From: Mycolicibacterium arenosum
GTDB lineage: Bacteria > Actinomycetota > Actinomycetes > Mycobacteriales > Mycobacteriaceae
NCBI RefSeq assembly: GCF_024320865.1
Contig: NZ_JANDBD010000014.1
Span: forward strand, 124,001 to 188,000
DNA: 64,000 nt
Direction: 5' to 3'
Positions 37,116 to 44,963 of this stretch are shown here, one piece after another. Numbering within the stretch: position 1 is the first letter of the stretch; each line of letters begins with the position of its first letter. The notes under the pieces were generated by a model. That model was not told the origin of the DNA, searched no databases, and saw only the letters and a program-made list of their open reading frames with translations. The position numbers were made by a program, and so were the translations under genes.

Positions 37116-37776
37116 CGTTCTCGTCGTCGACGACGACTTCATGGTCGCCGAGATCCACCGCCGGTTCACCGACCGCGTCGACGGCTTCCGCGCTGTCGGT
37201 GTCGCGCGCACCGGGGCCGACGCGCTGGAGCAGGCCGCCGCCCTGCGGCCCGACCTGATCCTGCTCGACGTCCACCTGCCCGACCTCACCGGCGTCGAGG
37301 TGCTGCAGCACCTGCGAGCCACCGGCGACGGGGTCGGCGTCATCATGATCACCGCCGCCCGCGAACTCGACACCGTGTCGGCGGCGCTCGACGGCGGCGC
37401 GGCCGACTACCTCATCAAACCGTTCGAATTCGACCAGTTCGCAGCCAAACTCGCGGCCTTCGGCGCCAGGGCCGACGCCCTCACCGCCGCCACCGGTGCC
37501 GACCAGTCGCTCGTCGACACGCTGTTCGGCGCGAACGCGGCAACCCCGTCCGCCACCGCGCTGCCCAAAGGGCTCGGCGTCGAAACGGGTCAGCTGGTGC
37601 TCGCCGCGGTCCGCGCCGCAGGCGAGGTATCCGCAGCGGAATGTGCTGAGCTGGTGGGGATTTCACGGGTCAGCGCGCGTCGCTACCTGGAGCACTACCT
37701 GAGTGACGGGGAGCTGGCCCTGCGACTGCAATACGGCGCCGGACGGCCCGAGCGACGCTACCGAGCACTCGGATGA
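37108..37776 (+). CDS. CitB/DcuR-type response regulator
   Basis: A 222-residue two-domain regulator. The receiver has VVDDDFMV (acidic pocket), phospho-Asp in LILLDVHLPD near residue 54, Thr in MITAA and Lys in LIKPFEF. The C-terminal domain has a helix-turn-helix, VSAAECAELVGISRVSARRYLEHYLSDG, as in CitB/DcuR regulators. GTG 37108 overlaps the kinase gene. Expected to control the divergent tct operon in response to external carboxylate. The gene also overlaps the downstream lipoprotein gene by 4 nt. Confidence 0.93.
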   Translation: MRDVLVVDDDFMVAEIHRRFTDRVDGFRAVGVARTGADALEQAAALRPDLILLDVHLPDLTGVEVLQHLRATGDGVGVIMITAARELDTVSAALDGGAADYLIKPFEFDQFAAKLAAFGARADALTAATGADQSLVDTLFGANAATPSATALPKGLGVETGQLVLAAVRAAGEVSAAECAELVGISRVSARRYLEHYLSDGELALRLQYGAGRPERRYRALG

Positions 37777-38999
37777 CGCGCGTCGCCCGAGCGCTCGGCG
37801 CCGCGATCGGCGTCCTGGTGATCCTGGCCGGCTGCGCACCGCCGCCGGGGGGCGCACCGTCATCCGCACCCGACACCGTCGCGGCCGACGCCGTCATGCG
37901 CATCGTCGACGAGGTCATGGCAGCCGAACACCTGCGCGCCGCGATCGTCCGGGTCAGCATCGACGGCCGCGAACTGCTCACGCGCGCGGTCGGTGAGTCG
38001 ATGACCGGTGTCCCCGCCACCCCGGCCATGCACTTCCGCAACGGCGCGGTGGCGATCTCCTACGTCGCGACGCTGCTCCTGCGGTTGGTCGAGCGCGGGG
38101 AGGTGCGCCTCGACGACAAGCTCTCGACGTGGCTACCCGATACGCCGCACGCCGACCGGGTGACGCTGGAGCAGCTGGCCAGGATGACGTCGGGCTACGT
38201 CGACTACGTGATCGGGAACGCCGCGTTCGAGGCCGCCTTCTACCGAGATCCGTTCCGGCAGTGGGAACCCGACGAACTGCTCGGCTTCGCGACGTCGAAA
38301 CCGCTGCTGTACGAACCGGGGACGAACTGGAACTACGCCCACACCAATTACGTGCTGCTCGGCAAGGCGCTCGAGAAGGCCACCGGCGAGGACATGCCGA
38401 CGCTGCTATCCGAGGAGGTTCTCACGCCGCTGGGCCTGACCGCGACCGCGAACTCGTTCACCCCCGAGATCCCGGCGCCCGCGCTGCACGCCTTCACCAG
38501 CGAGCGCCGCCAAGCACTCGGAATCGCCGGCGGCACGCCGTTTTACGAGGAGTCGACGTTCTGGAATCCGTCGTGGACCATCACCCACGGTGCGATTCAA
38601 ACGACCACCGTCTACGACATGGAGGCCACCGCCGTCGGCATCGGCAGCGGGCGGCTGCTGTCCAAGGAGTCCCACGACAGGATGGTGTCCACCGAGCTGC
38701 GCGGCAGGACCCGGGCGCAGCCGGGGTGCGCCACGTGCGCGCCGATGACCGACGGCTACACCTACGGCATGGGGATCGTCATCTCCGGCGACTGGCTCCT
38801 GCAGAACCCGATGTTCGCAGGCCAGTCGGCGGTCGCGGCGTACCTGCCGGCCAAGAGGATCGCGATCGCCGTCGCCGTGACGTACGCGCCCGAGGCGTTC
38901 GGTCCCGAAGGCGACTACGTCAACGCCGCCCAGGTCCTGTTCCGCAGGATCGGCGCGCAGGTCGCGCCCGACGACGCCCCTCCCGTCCCACCGAGATGA
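37773..38999 (+). CDS. Beta-lactamase/serine-hydrolase-fold lipoprotein lacking catalytic motifs
   Basis: A 408-residue lipoprotein (signal ALGAAIGVLVILAGC, lipobox LAGC). The fold is class C beta-lactamase/esterase-like: RLVERGEVRLDDKLSTWLPD, VTLEQLARMTSG, LLYEPGTNWNYAHTNYVLLGKALEKATG. But where active members have FRIGSVTK it reads FRNGAVAI, so the nucleophile Ser is Ala and the Lys is Ile; the YxN motif reads YAH; and no clear HTG/KTG follows. It is therefore probably a non-catalytic binding or sensing protein. Translationally coupled to the response regulator by ATGA, which suggests a function with the two-component/transport system. Confidence 0.85.
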   Translation: MTRVARALGAAIGVLVILAGCAPPPGGAPSSAPDTVAADAVMRIVDEVMAAEHLRAAIVRVSIDGRELLTRAVGESMTGVPATPAMHFRNGAVAISYVATLLLRLVERGEVRLDDKLSTWLPDTPHADRVTLEQLARMTSGYVDYVIGNAAFEAAFYRDPFRQWEPDELLGFATSKPLLYEPGTNWNYAHTNYVLLGKALEKATGEDMPTLLSEEVLTPLGLTATANSFTPEIPAPALHAFTSERRQALGIAGGTPFYEESTFWNPSWTITHGAIQTTTVYDMEATAVGIGSGRLLSKESHDRMVSTELRGRTRAQPGCATCAPMTDGYTYGMGIVISGDWLLQNPMFAGQSAVAAYLPAKRIAIAVAVTYAPEAFGPEGDYVNAAQVLFRRIGAQVAPDDAPPVPPR

Positions 39000-39023
39000 C
39001 CGCGGGCCCCTAGGGTAAATCCC

Positions 39024-39743
39024 GTGTCCCGCAGCGTCCTGTTCATCGTCAATGATCCGGTGGCTCCGCCCGCGATGCTCGGCGAGGTGTTCGCCGACCT
39101 CGGGTACGACACCCATCAGTTCCTCGTCGTACCCGCCGAAGCGGTGGCCGAGCCGGGAATCGACGTCGTCTTCCCCGATCCACTGAACTACGACGTCGTC
39201 GTCCCCCTCGGAGCGCGCTGGGCGGCCTACGACGAACGACTGCTCGACACCTGGGTCGCCGGCGAGATGACGTTGGTACGCGACGCCGCGACCGCGGGCG
39301 TCGGGGTGCTCGGAGTCTGCTTCGGCGGCCAGCTCGTCGCGCAGGCTCACGGCGGCACCGTCACCCGCTCAGGCGCGCCCGAGATCGGCTGGCGGCCCGT
39401 CGACAGCGACTCCCCCGAACTCGTACCCGCAGGGCCCTGGTTTCAATGGCACTTCGACCGATTCGAGTTGCCGCCCGGCGCCACCCGCCTCGCACGAAAC
39501 GACAGCGCCACACAGGCTTTCACCGTCGGCTCAGCCTTGGGGCTGCAGTTTCACCCCGAGCTCGACGGGCCACTCCTCGACGCGTGGATCGACCACGACG
39601 GCGCCGAGGCGGTGGCGCTGGGCCTCGACCTGGACGAGCTGCGCGCGGAGACCGCACGGCTGCAGCCCGGCGCGCGGAAACGGTTGGACGCGCTGGTGCG
39701 GAACTTCCTCGAGCGCGTCGTGCGTCAGCCGTGCCCGAGCTGA
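39024..39743 (+). CDS. Class I glutamine amidotransferase
   Basis: A 239-residue free-standing GATase1. The nucleophile Cys is in GVLGVCFGGQLVAQAHGG near residue 99 and the catalytic His in LGLQFHPELDG near 174. The N-terminus SVLFIVNDPVAPPAMLGEVF resembles GMP-synthase-like amidotransferases of unknown acceptor. GTG at 39024, 24 nt after the lipoprotein stop on the same strand, possibly the same transcript. Its end overlaps the convergent epimerase gene by 19 nt. Confidence 0.9.
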   Translation: MSRSVLFIVNDPVAPPAMLGEVFADLGYDTHQFLVVPAEAVAEPGIDVVFPDPLNYDVVVPLGARWAAYDERLLDTWVAGEMTLVRDAATAGVGVLGVCFGGQLVAQAHGGTVTRSGAPEIGWRPVDSDSPELVPAGPWFQWHFDRFELPPGATRLARNDSATQAFTVGSALGLQFHPELDGPLLDAWIDHDGAEAVALGLDLDELRAETARLQPGARKRLDALVRNFLERVVRQPCPS

Positions 39744-41077
39744 TGTGCGAGTGCGTCGGCCAGCAGCGGCTGCCGGAACCGGTGCCCGACCTCGGTGAGC
39801 TTCGCCGGTAGCACCCGCTGGTTCGCCTCCGCGAGTTCCCGCGCCCCCTGCTCCCCGAGCAGCAGCTTCGGCCCGAACGACGGGACCGGCAGCAGCGTCG
39901 GACGGTGCAGGACCCGTCCGAGCGTCTTCGTGTACTCGGAGTTGCGCACCGGGTTGGGGGCGACCGCGTTGACCGGGCCCGTCAGGCGCGCGTCGTACAA
40001 CGCGCGGTAGTACACGTCGAGCAGATCGTCGAGGCCGATCCAGGACAGCCACTGCATGCCGCTGCCCAGACGTCCGCCCAGCCCCGCGGCGAACAGCGGC
40101 CGAAAGAGGCGCAGCGTACCGCCGTTGGCGGCCTGCACGATGCCGGTGCGCACCGCAACCACGCGCAGACCCGCGTCCGCGGCGGGCGCTGCGGCGGCCT
40201 CCCAGTCCGCGACGACGTCGGCGAGGAACCCGTCGCCACGGCTGCCGTTCTCATCGAGTTCGGTGTCACCGCGGTCGTACCCGTAGTAGCCGATCGCCGA
40301 CGCCGTGACGAACACCTCCGGGCCGTCCGACGCCCGCGCCGCCGCCTCGGCGAGTGCGCGCGTCGGCCCGATCCGGCTGTCCCGGATGGCGGCGCGGTGA
40401 CTGTCGGTGAAGCGTCCCGCGATGGAGGCGCCCGCCAGGTGCACCACCGCGTCGACGTCGTCCAGCAGGCCGGCGGCCGGTGCCTCCGGATCCCAGTACC
40501 GCTCGTCGGGCCCCTGCGCCGGCCTACGCACCAGCGACACGACGCGGTGCCCGCCCGAGGTCAGCATGGCCTTGAGCGCGGAGCCCACCAGACCCGACGC
40601 ACCGGTCATCGCGATCGTGCGCGCGGTGTACCCGGCGGCCGCCGCGTCGCTGTGCGCAGCCAGGTCGTCGGCCAGCTGGCGGTGCCGGTAGACGAACGTG
40701 GGACGCAGCGCGGCGGCGGGCAGCGGCGCCTCAACGCGGTCCCGGACGAGGGTCCCGCCGCCGGGGGCCTCCTCGAAGTCGTGGATGTGACGCCAGTAGC
40801 CGATCAGCCGGGGCGGCCAGGTCCGCGGCCCGTCCGAGGAGAGTTCGTCGACGAAGCGGTGCGGCGGGTCGTACTCGGAGCCGACGTGCTGGGCCACCCA
40901 GCGCAGCCCGCCGGGCAGACCGAGCACCGCGCGGCCGTCGGCCAGCGACGTCGTCTCGGAGACCGCCGTCATGGGTTGCCACGGCGGCACCAGCCGCGGC
41001 ATGGCGCCCGGCCTGGTGTGCCAGGCGAACACCTCGTCGATCGGATGGTCGACAACGTCGGAGTATTCGATGCCCAT
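39725..41077 (-). CDS. TIGR01777 family NAD-dependent epimerase with N-terminal SRPBCC-like domain
   Basis: A 450-residue two-domain protein. Residues 1-150 resemble a START/SRPBCC ligand-binding fold (EYSDVVDHPIDEVFAWHTRPGAMPRLVPPWQP). Residues 160-450 are an extended-SDR epimerase of TIGR01777: MTGASGLVGSALKAMLTSGGH, VDAVVHLAGASIAGRFT, SAIGYYGYDRG (modified YxxxK region). The M. tuberculosis relative Rv2216 appears to carry only the epimerase part. ATG 41077 begins at the SRPBCC fold. Substrate unknown. Confidence 0.9.
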   Translation of the reverse strand: MGIEYSDVVDHPIDEVFAWHTRPGAMPRLVPPWQPMTAVSETTSLADGRAVLGLPGGLRWVAQHVGSEYDPPHRFVDELSSDGPRTWPPRLIGYWRHIHDFEEAPGGGTLVRDRVEAPLPAAALRPTFVYRHRQLADDLAAHSDAAAAGYTARTIAMTGASGLVGSALKAMLTSGGHRVVSLVRRPAQGPDERYWDPEAPAAGLLDDVDAVVHLAGASIAGRFTDSHRAAIRDSRIGPTRALAEAAARASDGPEVFVTASAIGYYGYDRGDTELDENGSRGDGFLADVVADWEAAAAPAADAGLRVVAVRTGIVQAANGGTLRLFRPLFAAGLGGRLGSGMQWLSWIGLDDLLDVYYRALYDARLTGPVNAVAPNPVRNSEYTKTLGRVLHRPTLLPVPSFGPKLLLGEQGARELAEANQRVLPAKLTEVGHRFRQPLLADALAHQLGHG

Positions 41078-41143
41078 GAAGCTGCATTCGTATCCGATCA
41101 CCACCCGGATGGCAATCCGCGCCCCCGTGTACTACGAATCACG

Positions 41144-41740
41144 GTGGTGAGTCCCAACGGCGCGATACTGGTTCTGCCCGGAGGCAAGCCGCGCAGCGAG
41201 GTTCGGTCCCGCCCGTGGCAGCTGGCGAATCTGCGGGTGGCCCTGCTCGCCAGCGCACTGCGCAGGAGGCTCGGCCCGAGCGTGGAGGTGCGGCGCGTCC
41301 GCTACCGCGTGCGCGGCTGGAACCCCGCCAGCCTGGACGCCGTCCGCGACGCGACCGTCGCGCTGGAGGACCTGCTCGGGCGGTTCCGCCCCGAGGACGT
41401 CGTCGTGGTCGGACATTCGATGGGCGGCAGGGTCGCCGTTCACCTCGCCGCCACCGGGCAGGTGGGTGCCGTCGTCGCCCTCGCGCCCTGGTGGCCGGCG
41501 AACGACGCGGACCGAGTCCCCCTGGAGTGCGGCCTGCTCACGATGCACGGCACAGCGGACACGTGGACGGATCCCGTTGCCGCACAAGCGCAAACGGAGG
41601 CAGCTGCCCGGCGCGGCGTCGACGCCCGCTGGGTGCCGGTGCAGGGTGCCGGCCATTTCCTGATCAAGGACTACTCGCGCTGGCATCGCGTCACGGCCGA
41701 TTTCGCGGCGACGCACCTCAACCGGCGCCCGGCGTCCTAG
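41144..41740 (+). CDS. Small alpha/beta fold hydrolase
   Basis: A 198-residue single-domain hydrolase. It begins SPNGAILVLPGGKPRSE, with the nucleophile elbow VVGHSMGGRVAV near residue 90, an Asp candidate in MHGTADTWTDP and His in VQGAGHFLIKD. The start is GTG 41144 or the adjacent GTG 41147; no strong ribosome site is visible. Divergent from the epimerase, 66 nt apart. The phosphoribosyltransferase follows 9 nt after its stop. Confidence 0.82.
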   Translation: MVSPNGAILVLPGGKPRSEVRSRPWQLANLRVALLASALRRRLGPSVEVRRVRYRVRGWNPASLDAVRDATVALEDLLGRFRPEDVVVVGHSMGGRVAVHLAATGQVGAVVALAPWWPANDADRVPLECGLLTMHGTADTWTDPVAAQAQTEAAARRGVDARWVPVQGAGHFLIKDYSRWHRVTADFAATHLNRRPAS

Positions 41741-41749
41741 GCTGGTGTC

Positions 41750-42406
41750 ATCCGCAGGCCAGTCGACAGAAGGACCTTCCGGGACCGCCGCGAAGCGGGC
41801 CGCGTCCTGGCGGAGTCGCTGACGGCCTATCGCGGCCGCACCGACGTCGTCGTCCTCGGGCTGGCCAGGGGTGGAGTCCCCGTCGGTTGGGAGGTGGCCG
41901 CCGCGCTCGGCGCCCCGCTCGACGTCTTCCTGGTGCGGAAGCTGGGCGTTCCACAGTGGCCGGAGCTGGCGATGGGCGCCATCGCATCGGGTGGGGCGAT
42001 CGTGATGAACGACTCGGTGGTCGCGAGCGTCGACGTCAGCCCGGCTCAGGTGCGCGCGGTGGTGGATCGCGAGACGGCCGAGCTGGTCCGGCGGGAAGCG
42101 GCGTACCGCGTCGGCCGCGGCCGCCTCGACGTGCGGGCGAAGACGGTGCTGCTGGTCGACGACGGCATCGCCACCGGCGCGAGCATGCGCGTCGCGCTTC
42201 GGGCGGTGCGTTCGCTGGACCCCGAGCGGTTGATCGCCGCGGTGCCGGTCGGCCCGCCCGGCGCGTCCCGGACGCTGGCGGACGCGGACGAGGTGGTGTG
42301 CGCCGTGGTTCCGCCAGGATTCGAGGCCGTCGGTCAGGTGTTCGCGGACTTCGGCCAGGTCGGCGACGACGAAGTGCGCGAGCTGCTGCGCACGGCGTCA
42401 GCGTAA
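41750..42406 (+). CDS. Phosphoribosyltransferase family protein with no canonical start codon
   Basis: The conserved N-terminus RTFRDRREAGRVLAESLTAYRGR and GLARGGVPVGWEVA lies in an open frame that begins after the TAG at 41738-41740. Between that stop and GTG 41894 there is no ATG, GTG or TTG in frame. I place the start at ATC 41750, which gives 218 residues; starting at 41894 would remove the first conserved motif. The PRPP loop is TVLLVDDGIATGASMRVALRAV. Proteins of this type (Rv2143-like) have unknown substrates. A non-canonical start, coupling to the upstream hydrolase, or a base error are all possible. Confidence 0.75.
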   Translation: MRRPVDRRTFRDRREAGRVLAESLTAYRGRTDVVVLGLARGGVPVGWEVAAALGAPLDVFLVRKLGVPQWPELAMGAIASGGAIVMNDSVVASVDVSPAQVRAVVDRETAELVRREAAYRVGRGRLDVRAKTVLLVDDGIATGASMRVALRAVRSLDPERLIAAVPVGPPGASRTLADADEVVCAVVPPGFEAVGQVFADFGQVGDDEVRELLRTASA

Positions 42407-42431
42407 CGAAAGCGCTTGCGCGCCAACGCTT

Positions 42432-42800
42432 CTACTCGCGCTTGGCGTCGGCGTCGGCATCGGCCGTCTCGGTGACGGCTGTCTCGGTGTCGGCTGTCTC
42501 GGTGATCTCGGTGTCGGGATCGACGGTCTGATGCACCTCGGTGACGGAGTCGTCCTCCGGGTAGTCCTCGGCGGCGGGCTCCAGCACGGTCGTCGCCGCG
42601 CTGTCGTCATCCTCGACCTCGTCGTCGGTCGGGCGTTCCCCTCGGGAGCGTTCGCGCACGGCGTCGACGATGAGCAGCAGGACACCGATGACGCTCGCGC
42701 CGATGCACACCCAGGCGATGAGCTCATTGCTGGTGACGACCGCCGTCACCAGCGCAGCCAGCCCGATGACAGCGAGAACCAGCGCGATGATCAGCATCAA
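42432..42800 (-). CDS. Small two-helix membrane protein with acidic repeat tail
   Basis: A 122-residue protein with two N-terminal hydrophobic helices (LIIALVLAVIGLAALVTAVVTS and WVCIGASVIGVLLLIVDAV), then an acidic, Thr/Glu/Asp-rich tail with repeats of TETA and ADAD. The position just downstream of wag31 matches M. tuberculosis Rv2144c. No known domain. The start ATG 42800 is 8 nt from the wag31 stop, so it shares the transcript. A link with polar growth is suggested only by position. Confidence 0.8.
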   Translation of the reverse strand: MMLIIALVLAVIGLAALVTAVVTSNELIAWVCIGASVIGVLLLIVDAVRERSRGERPTDDEVEDDDSAATTVLEPAAEDYPEDDSVTEVHQTVDPDTEITETADTETAVTETADADADAKRE

Positions 42801-42808
42801 TCAGCCGA

Positions 42809-43636
42809 TCAGTTGTTGCCCCGGTTGAACTGATTGAAGCCGCCGCCGTCGTTACCCGCGGTGGAGTCGACCGGCGCAGCCGAACCGCGCTGACCGAGCT
42901 CCTCGAGCTGGCTCTCCAGGTAGGTCTTGAGCCGCGTGCGGTACTCCCGCTCGAATGTGCGGAGCTGCTCGAGGCGACCCTCGAGCACCGTGCGCTGCTG
43001 GTTGATGGTGCCCATGATCTCGGAGTGCTTGCGCTCGGCGTCGGCCTGCAGTGCGTCGGCCTTCTCCTGCGCCTGACGCAGCTGCGTCGACGACCGGGTC
43101 TCGGCATCGGACAGCAGAGCCTCGGCCCGCTGCTTGGCCTCGGCGACGGTGGTCTCGGCGGTGGCCCGTGCCTCACTCACCAGGGCATCCGCCTGCGCAC
43201 GCGCGTCGGCGAGCAGCTTGTCGGAGTCGCGCTTGGCGTCACTGGTCAGGCGATCGGCGGTGTCCTGCGCGAGTCCGAGCACCTTGGCGGCCCTGATGTG
43301 GGCCTCCTCGCCGGCCGGCGCGGCGGCCACGGGCGCGGGCGCCGGCGGCGCCTCGTACACGGGCGCGGGCGGCGGCACGTGCACCGGCTCGGGCTCCGGG
43401 GTGTACGCCGGGATGTTCTGGGTGGCTTGCGCGCCACCACCAGCGCGGGCGCTGGCGACCTCCTGGTCCAGTTCCGCAACCCGCTGGCGGAGGTCGGCGT
43501 TCTCCTCGATGAGCCTCTGGAGCTCGTTCTCGACGAGATCGAGGAAGGCGTCTACCTCATCCTCGTTGTAACCACGCTTGCCGATGGGCGGCTTGCTGAA
43601 CGCGACGTTGTGAACGTCGGCAGGAGTGAGCGGCAT
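42809..43636 (-). CDS. wag31: Polar growth scaffold DivIVA/Wag31
   Basis: A 275-residue coiled-coil protein that marks the poles and recruits the elongation machinery. The N-terminal DivIVA domain MPLTPADVHNVAFSKPPIGKRGYNEDEVDAFLDLVE contains the membrane-contact region. A Pro/Ala-rich linker (PEPEPVHVPPPAPVYEAPPAPAP) follows, then a long coiled coil (TADRLTSDAKRDSDKLL to YLESQLEELGQRGSAAP). The linker contains AYTPEPEP, near where Wag31 is phosphorylated in M. tuberculosis; the exact site is not assigned. ATG 43636 after AAGGGGG. 213 nt separate it from the yggT stop, so it may have its own promoter. Confidence 0.97.
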   Translation of the reverse strand: MPLTPADVHNVAFSKPPIGKRGYNEDEVDAFLDLVENELQRLIEENADLRQRVAELDQEVASARAGGGAQATQNIPAYTPEPEPVHVPPPAPVYEAPPAPAPVAAAPAGEEAHIRAAKVLGLAQDTADRLTSDAKRDSDKLLADARAQADALVSEARATAETTVAEAKQRAEALLSDAETRSSTQLRQAQEKADALQADAERKHSEIMGTINQQRTVLEGRLEQLRTFEREYRTRLKTYLESQLEELGQRGSAAPVDSTAGNDGGGFNQFNRGNN

Positions 43637-43849
43637 CGTCTGCCCCCTTGAAGTCTGGACCGGGACCGGTTTCAAAGTGTAGAGCCATGGCGGAAGTAAC
43701 TGGCGTCCATCCTGTCACAACAGACCCGGCGGTTGCAGGTGAGGTCCGGAATTAAGAGCGAATTTCAATCTTGAGAGACCCTTCACAAGATCATCGATAC
43801 GCCGTCTAACCTTCCGAAACCACCTCCGGCAAACCTCTGAATGGGCCGG

Positions 43850-44152
43850 TCAATCGGCTGCGAAAGCCAACTGCATACCGATGAACGCGGCCAGCAGAAG
43901 GACCATGATCGACAGATCGAAGCGGACGGCTCCGATGGTCAGCGGCGGGATGATTCGGCGCAGCAGCTTCACCGGCGGATCGGTGAGGGTCAGCATGATC
44001 TCCAGGATCAGCACCGTGGCGCCCTTGGGCTGCCAGTCCCGGCTGAACGAGCGGATGAACTCGATGACGACTCGCGCGATCAGCAGCAGCCAGAAGACGA
44101 ACAGCACGAAGCCCAGAATCTCGAAGAACAGCGACAACGCCGGCGACCTCAC
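43850..44152 (-). CDS. YggT family membrane protein
   Basis: A 100-residue integral membrane protein with two hydrophobic segments (LFFEILGFVLFVFWLLLIARVVIEFIRSF and FDLSIMVLLLAAFIGMQLAF) joined by a loop with the YggT signature LTLTDPPVKLLRRIIPP. It lies between sepF and wag31, the usual place in actinobacteria, and is probably involved in division or osmotic robustness; the biochemical role is unknown. GTG 44152. Confidence 0.92.
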   Translation of the reverse strand: MRSPALSLFFEILGFVLFVFWLLLIARVVIEFIRSFSRDWQPKGATVLILEIMLTLTDPPVKLLRRIIPPLTIGAVRFDLSIMVLLLAAFIGMQLAFAAD

Positions 44153-44253
44153 TGTGGACAGATGTAGGACAGAAGAACTCGGCTCCGCGGGCAGCGTGGC
44201 CGGTGTGCTGCCAGCCTACCCGTCGCCGCTGCACCCGCCGCTCGACGACGGAA

Positions 44254-44898
44254 CTACTGGTACGAGTAGAAGCCCGCCTCGGCGATCCGCCTGCGCTCCT
44301 CGGCCGTGACGTCCACGTCGGCCGGTGACAGCAGGAACACCTTCGTGGCCACCTTGTCAAACGAGCCGCGCAGCGCGAAGGCCAGGCCGGCGGCGAAGTC
44401 GACGAGGCGCTTGGCGTCGGCGTTGTCCATCGTGACGAGGTCCATGATCACCGGGGTGCCGTCGCGGAAGCGCTCGCCGATGGTGCGGGCCTCGCTGTAG
44501 TCCTTCGGGCGCAGCGTGGTGATCTTCGCCAGCGGGCTGCCCGCCTCGAACAGCTCGGCCATCCGCCTCGGCTGCATCGCGACCGAGCCCCTGGTGGCGC
44601 CGCGCATGGTGTCGAAGCGCGGCCGCTCGAACTCGCGGCGCGGACGGAAGCCGGGCTCGTCGTAGCCGCCGCGGTATCCCGCTGGGACGGCATCGAATTC
44701 GCGCTCGAACTCACGCACACCGGGACGATCGTCCAGGCGGCCGTCGCCGCGCCCGTAGCCGTCGTCCTCGAAGCGGTCCTCGCGACCACGGCGGGCGTAG
44801 GACCGCGCGCCGCGGTCCTCCTCCTCGTAGTACTCGTCTTCGTAATCGTCCATCGGAGCCATACCGAAGTAGGCCTTGACCTTATGCAGAGTGCTCAT
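44254..44898 (-). CDS. sepF: Cell division protein SepF
   Basis: A 214-residue FtsZ-binding protein that tethers the Z-ring to the membrane. The first residues, STLHKVKAYFGMAPMDDYE, form the amphipathic membrane-binding helix. An Asp/Glu/Arg-rich disordered linker of about 90 residues follows, then the conserved C-terminal domain ITTLRPKDYSEARTIGERFRDGTPVIMDL, ADAKRLVDFAAGLAFALRG, KVFLLSPADV. ATG 44898 with a long untranslated gap of 65 nt from the yggS stop. Essential in mycobacteria, which lack FtsA. Confidence 0.96.
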   Translation of the reverse strand: MSTLHKVKAYFGMAPMDDYEDEYYEEEDRGARSYARRGREDRFEDDGYGRGDGRLDDRPGVREFEREFDAVPAGYRGGYDEPGFRPRREFERPRFDTMRGATRGSVAMQPRRMAELFEAGSPLAKITTLRPKDYSEARTIGERFRDGTPVIMDLVTMDNADAKRLVDFAAGLAFALRGSFDKVATKVFLLSPADVDVTAEERRRIAEAGFYSYQ

Positions 44899-44963
44899 CG
44901 GATGACCCTTCTGATGACCGATTTCGGTGTTGTCTGTGATGAAGATGTGACTGGAGTGACTAC

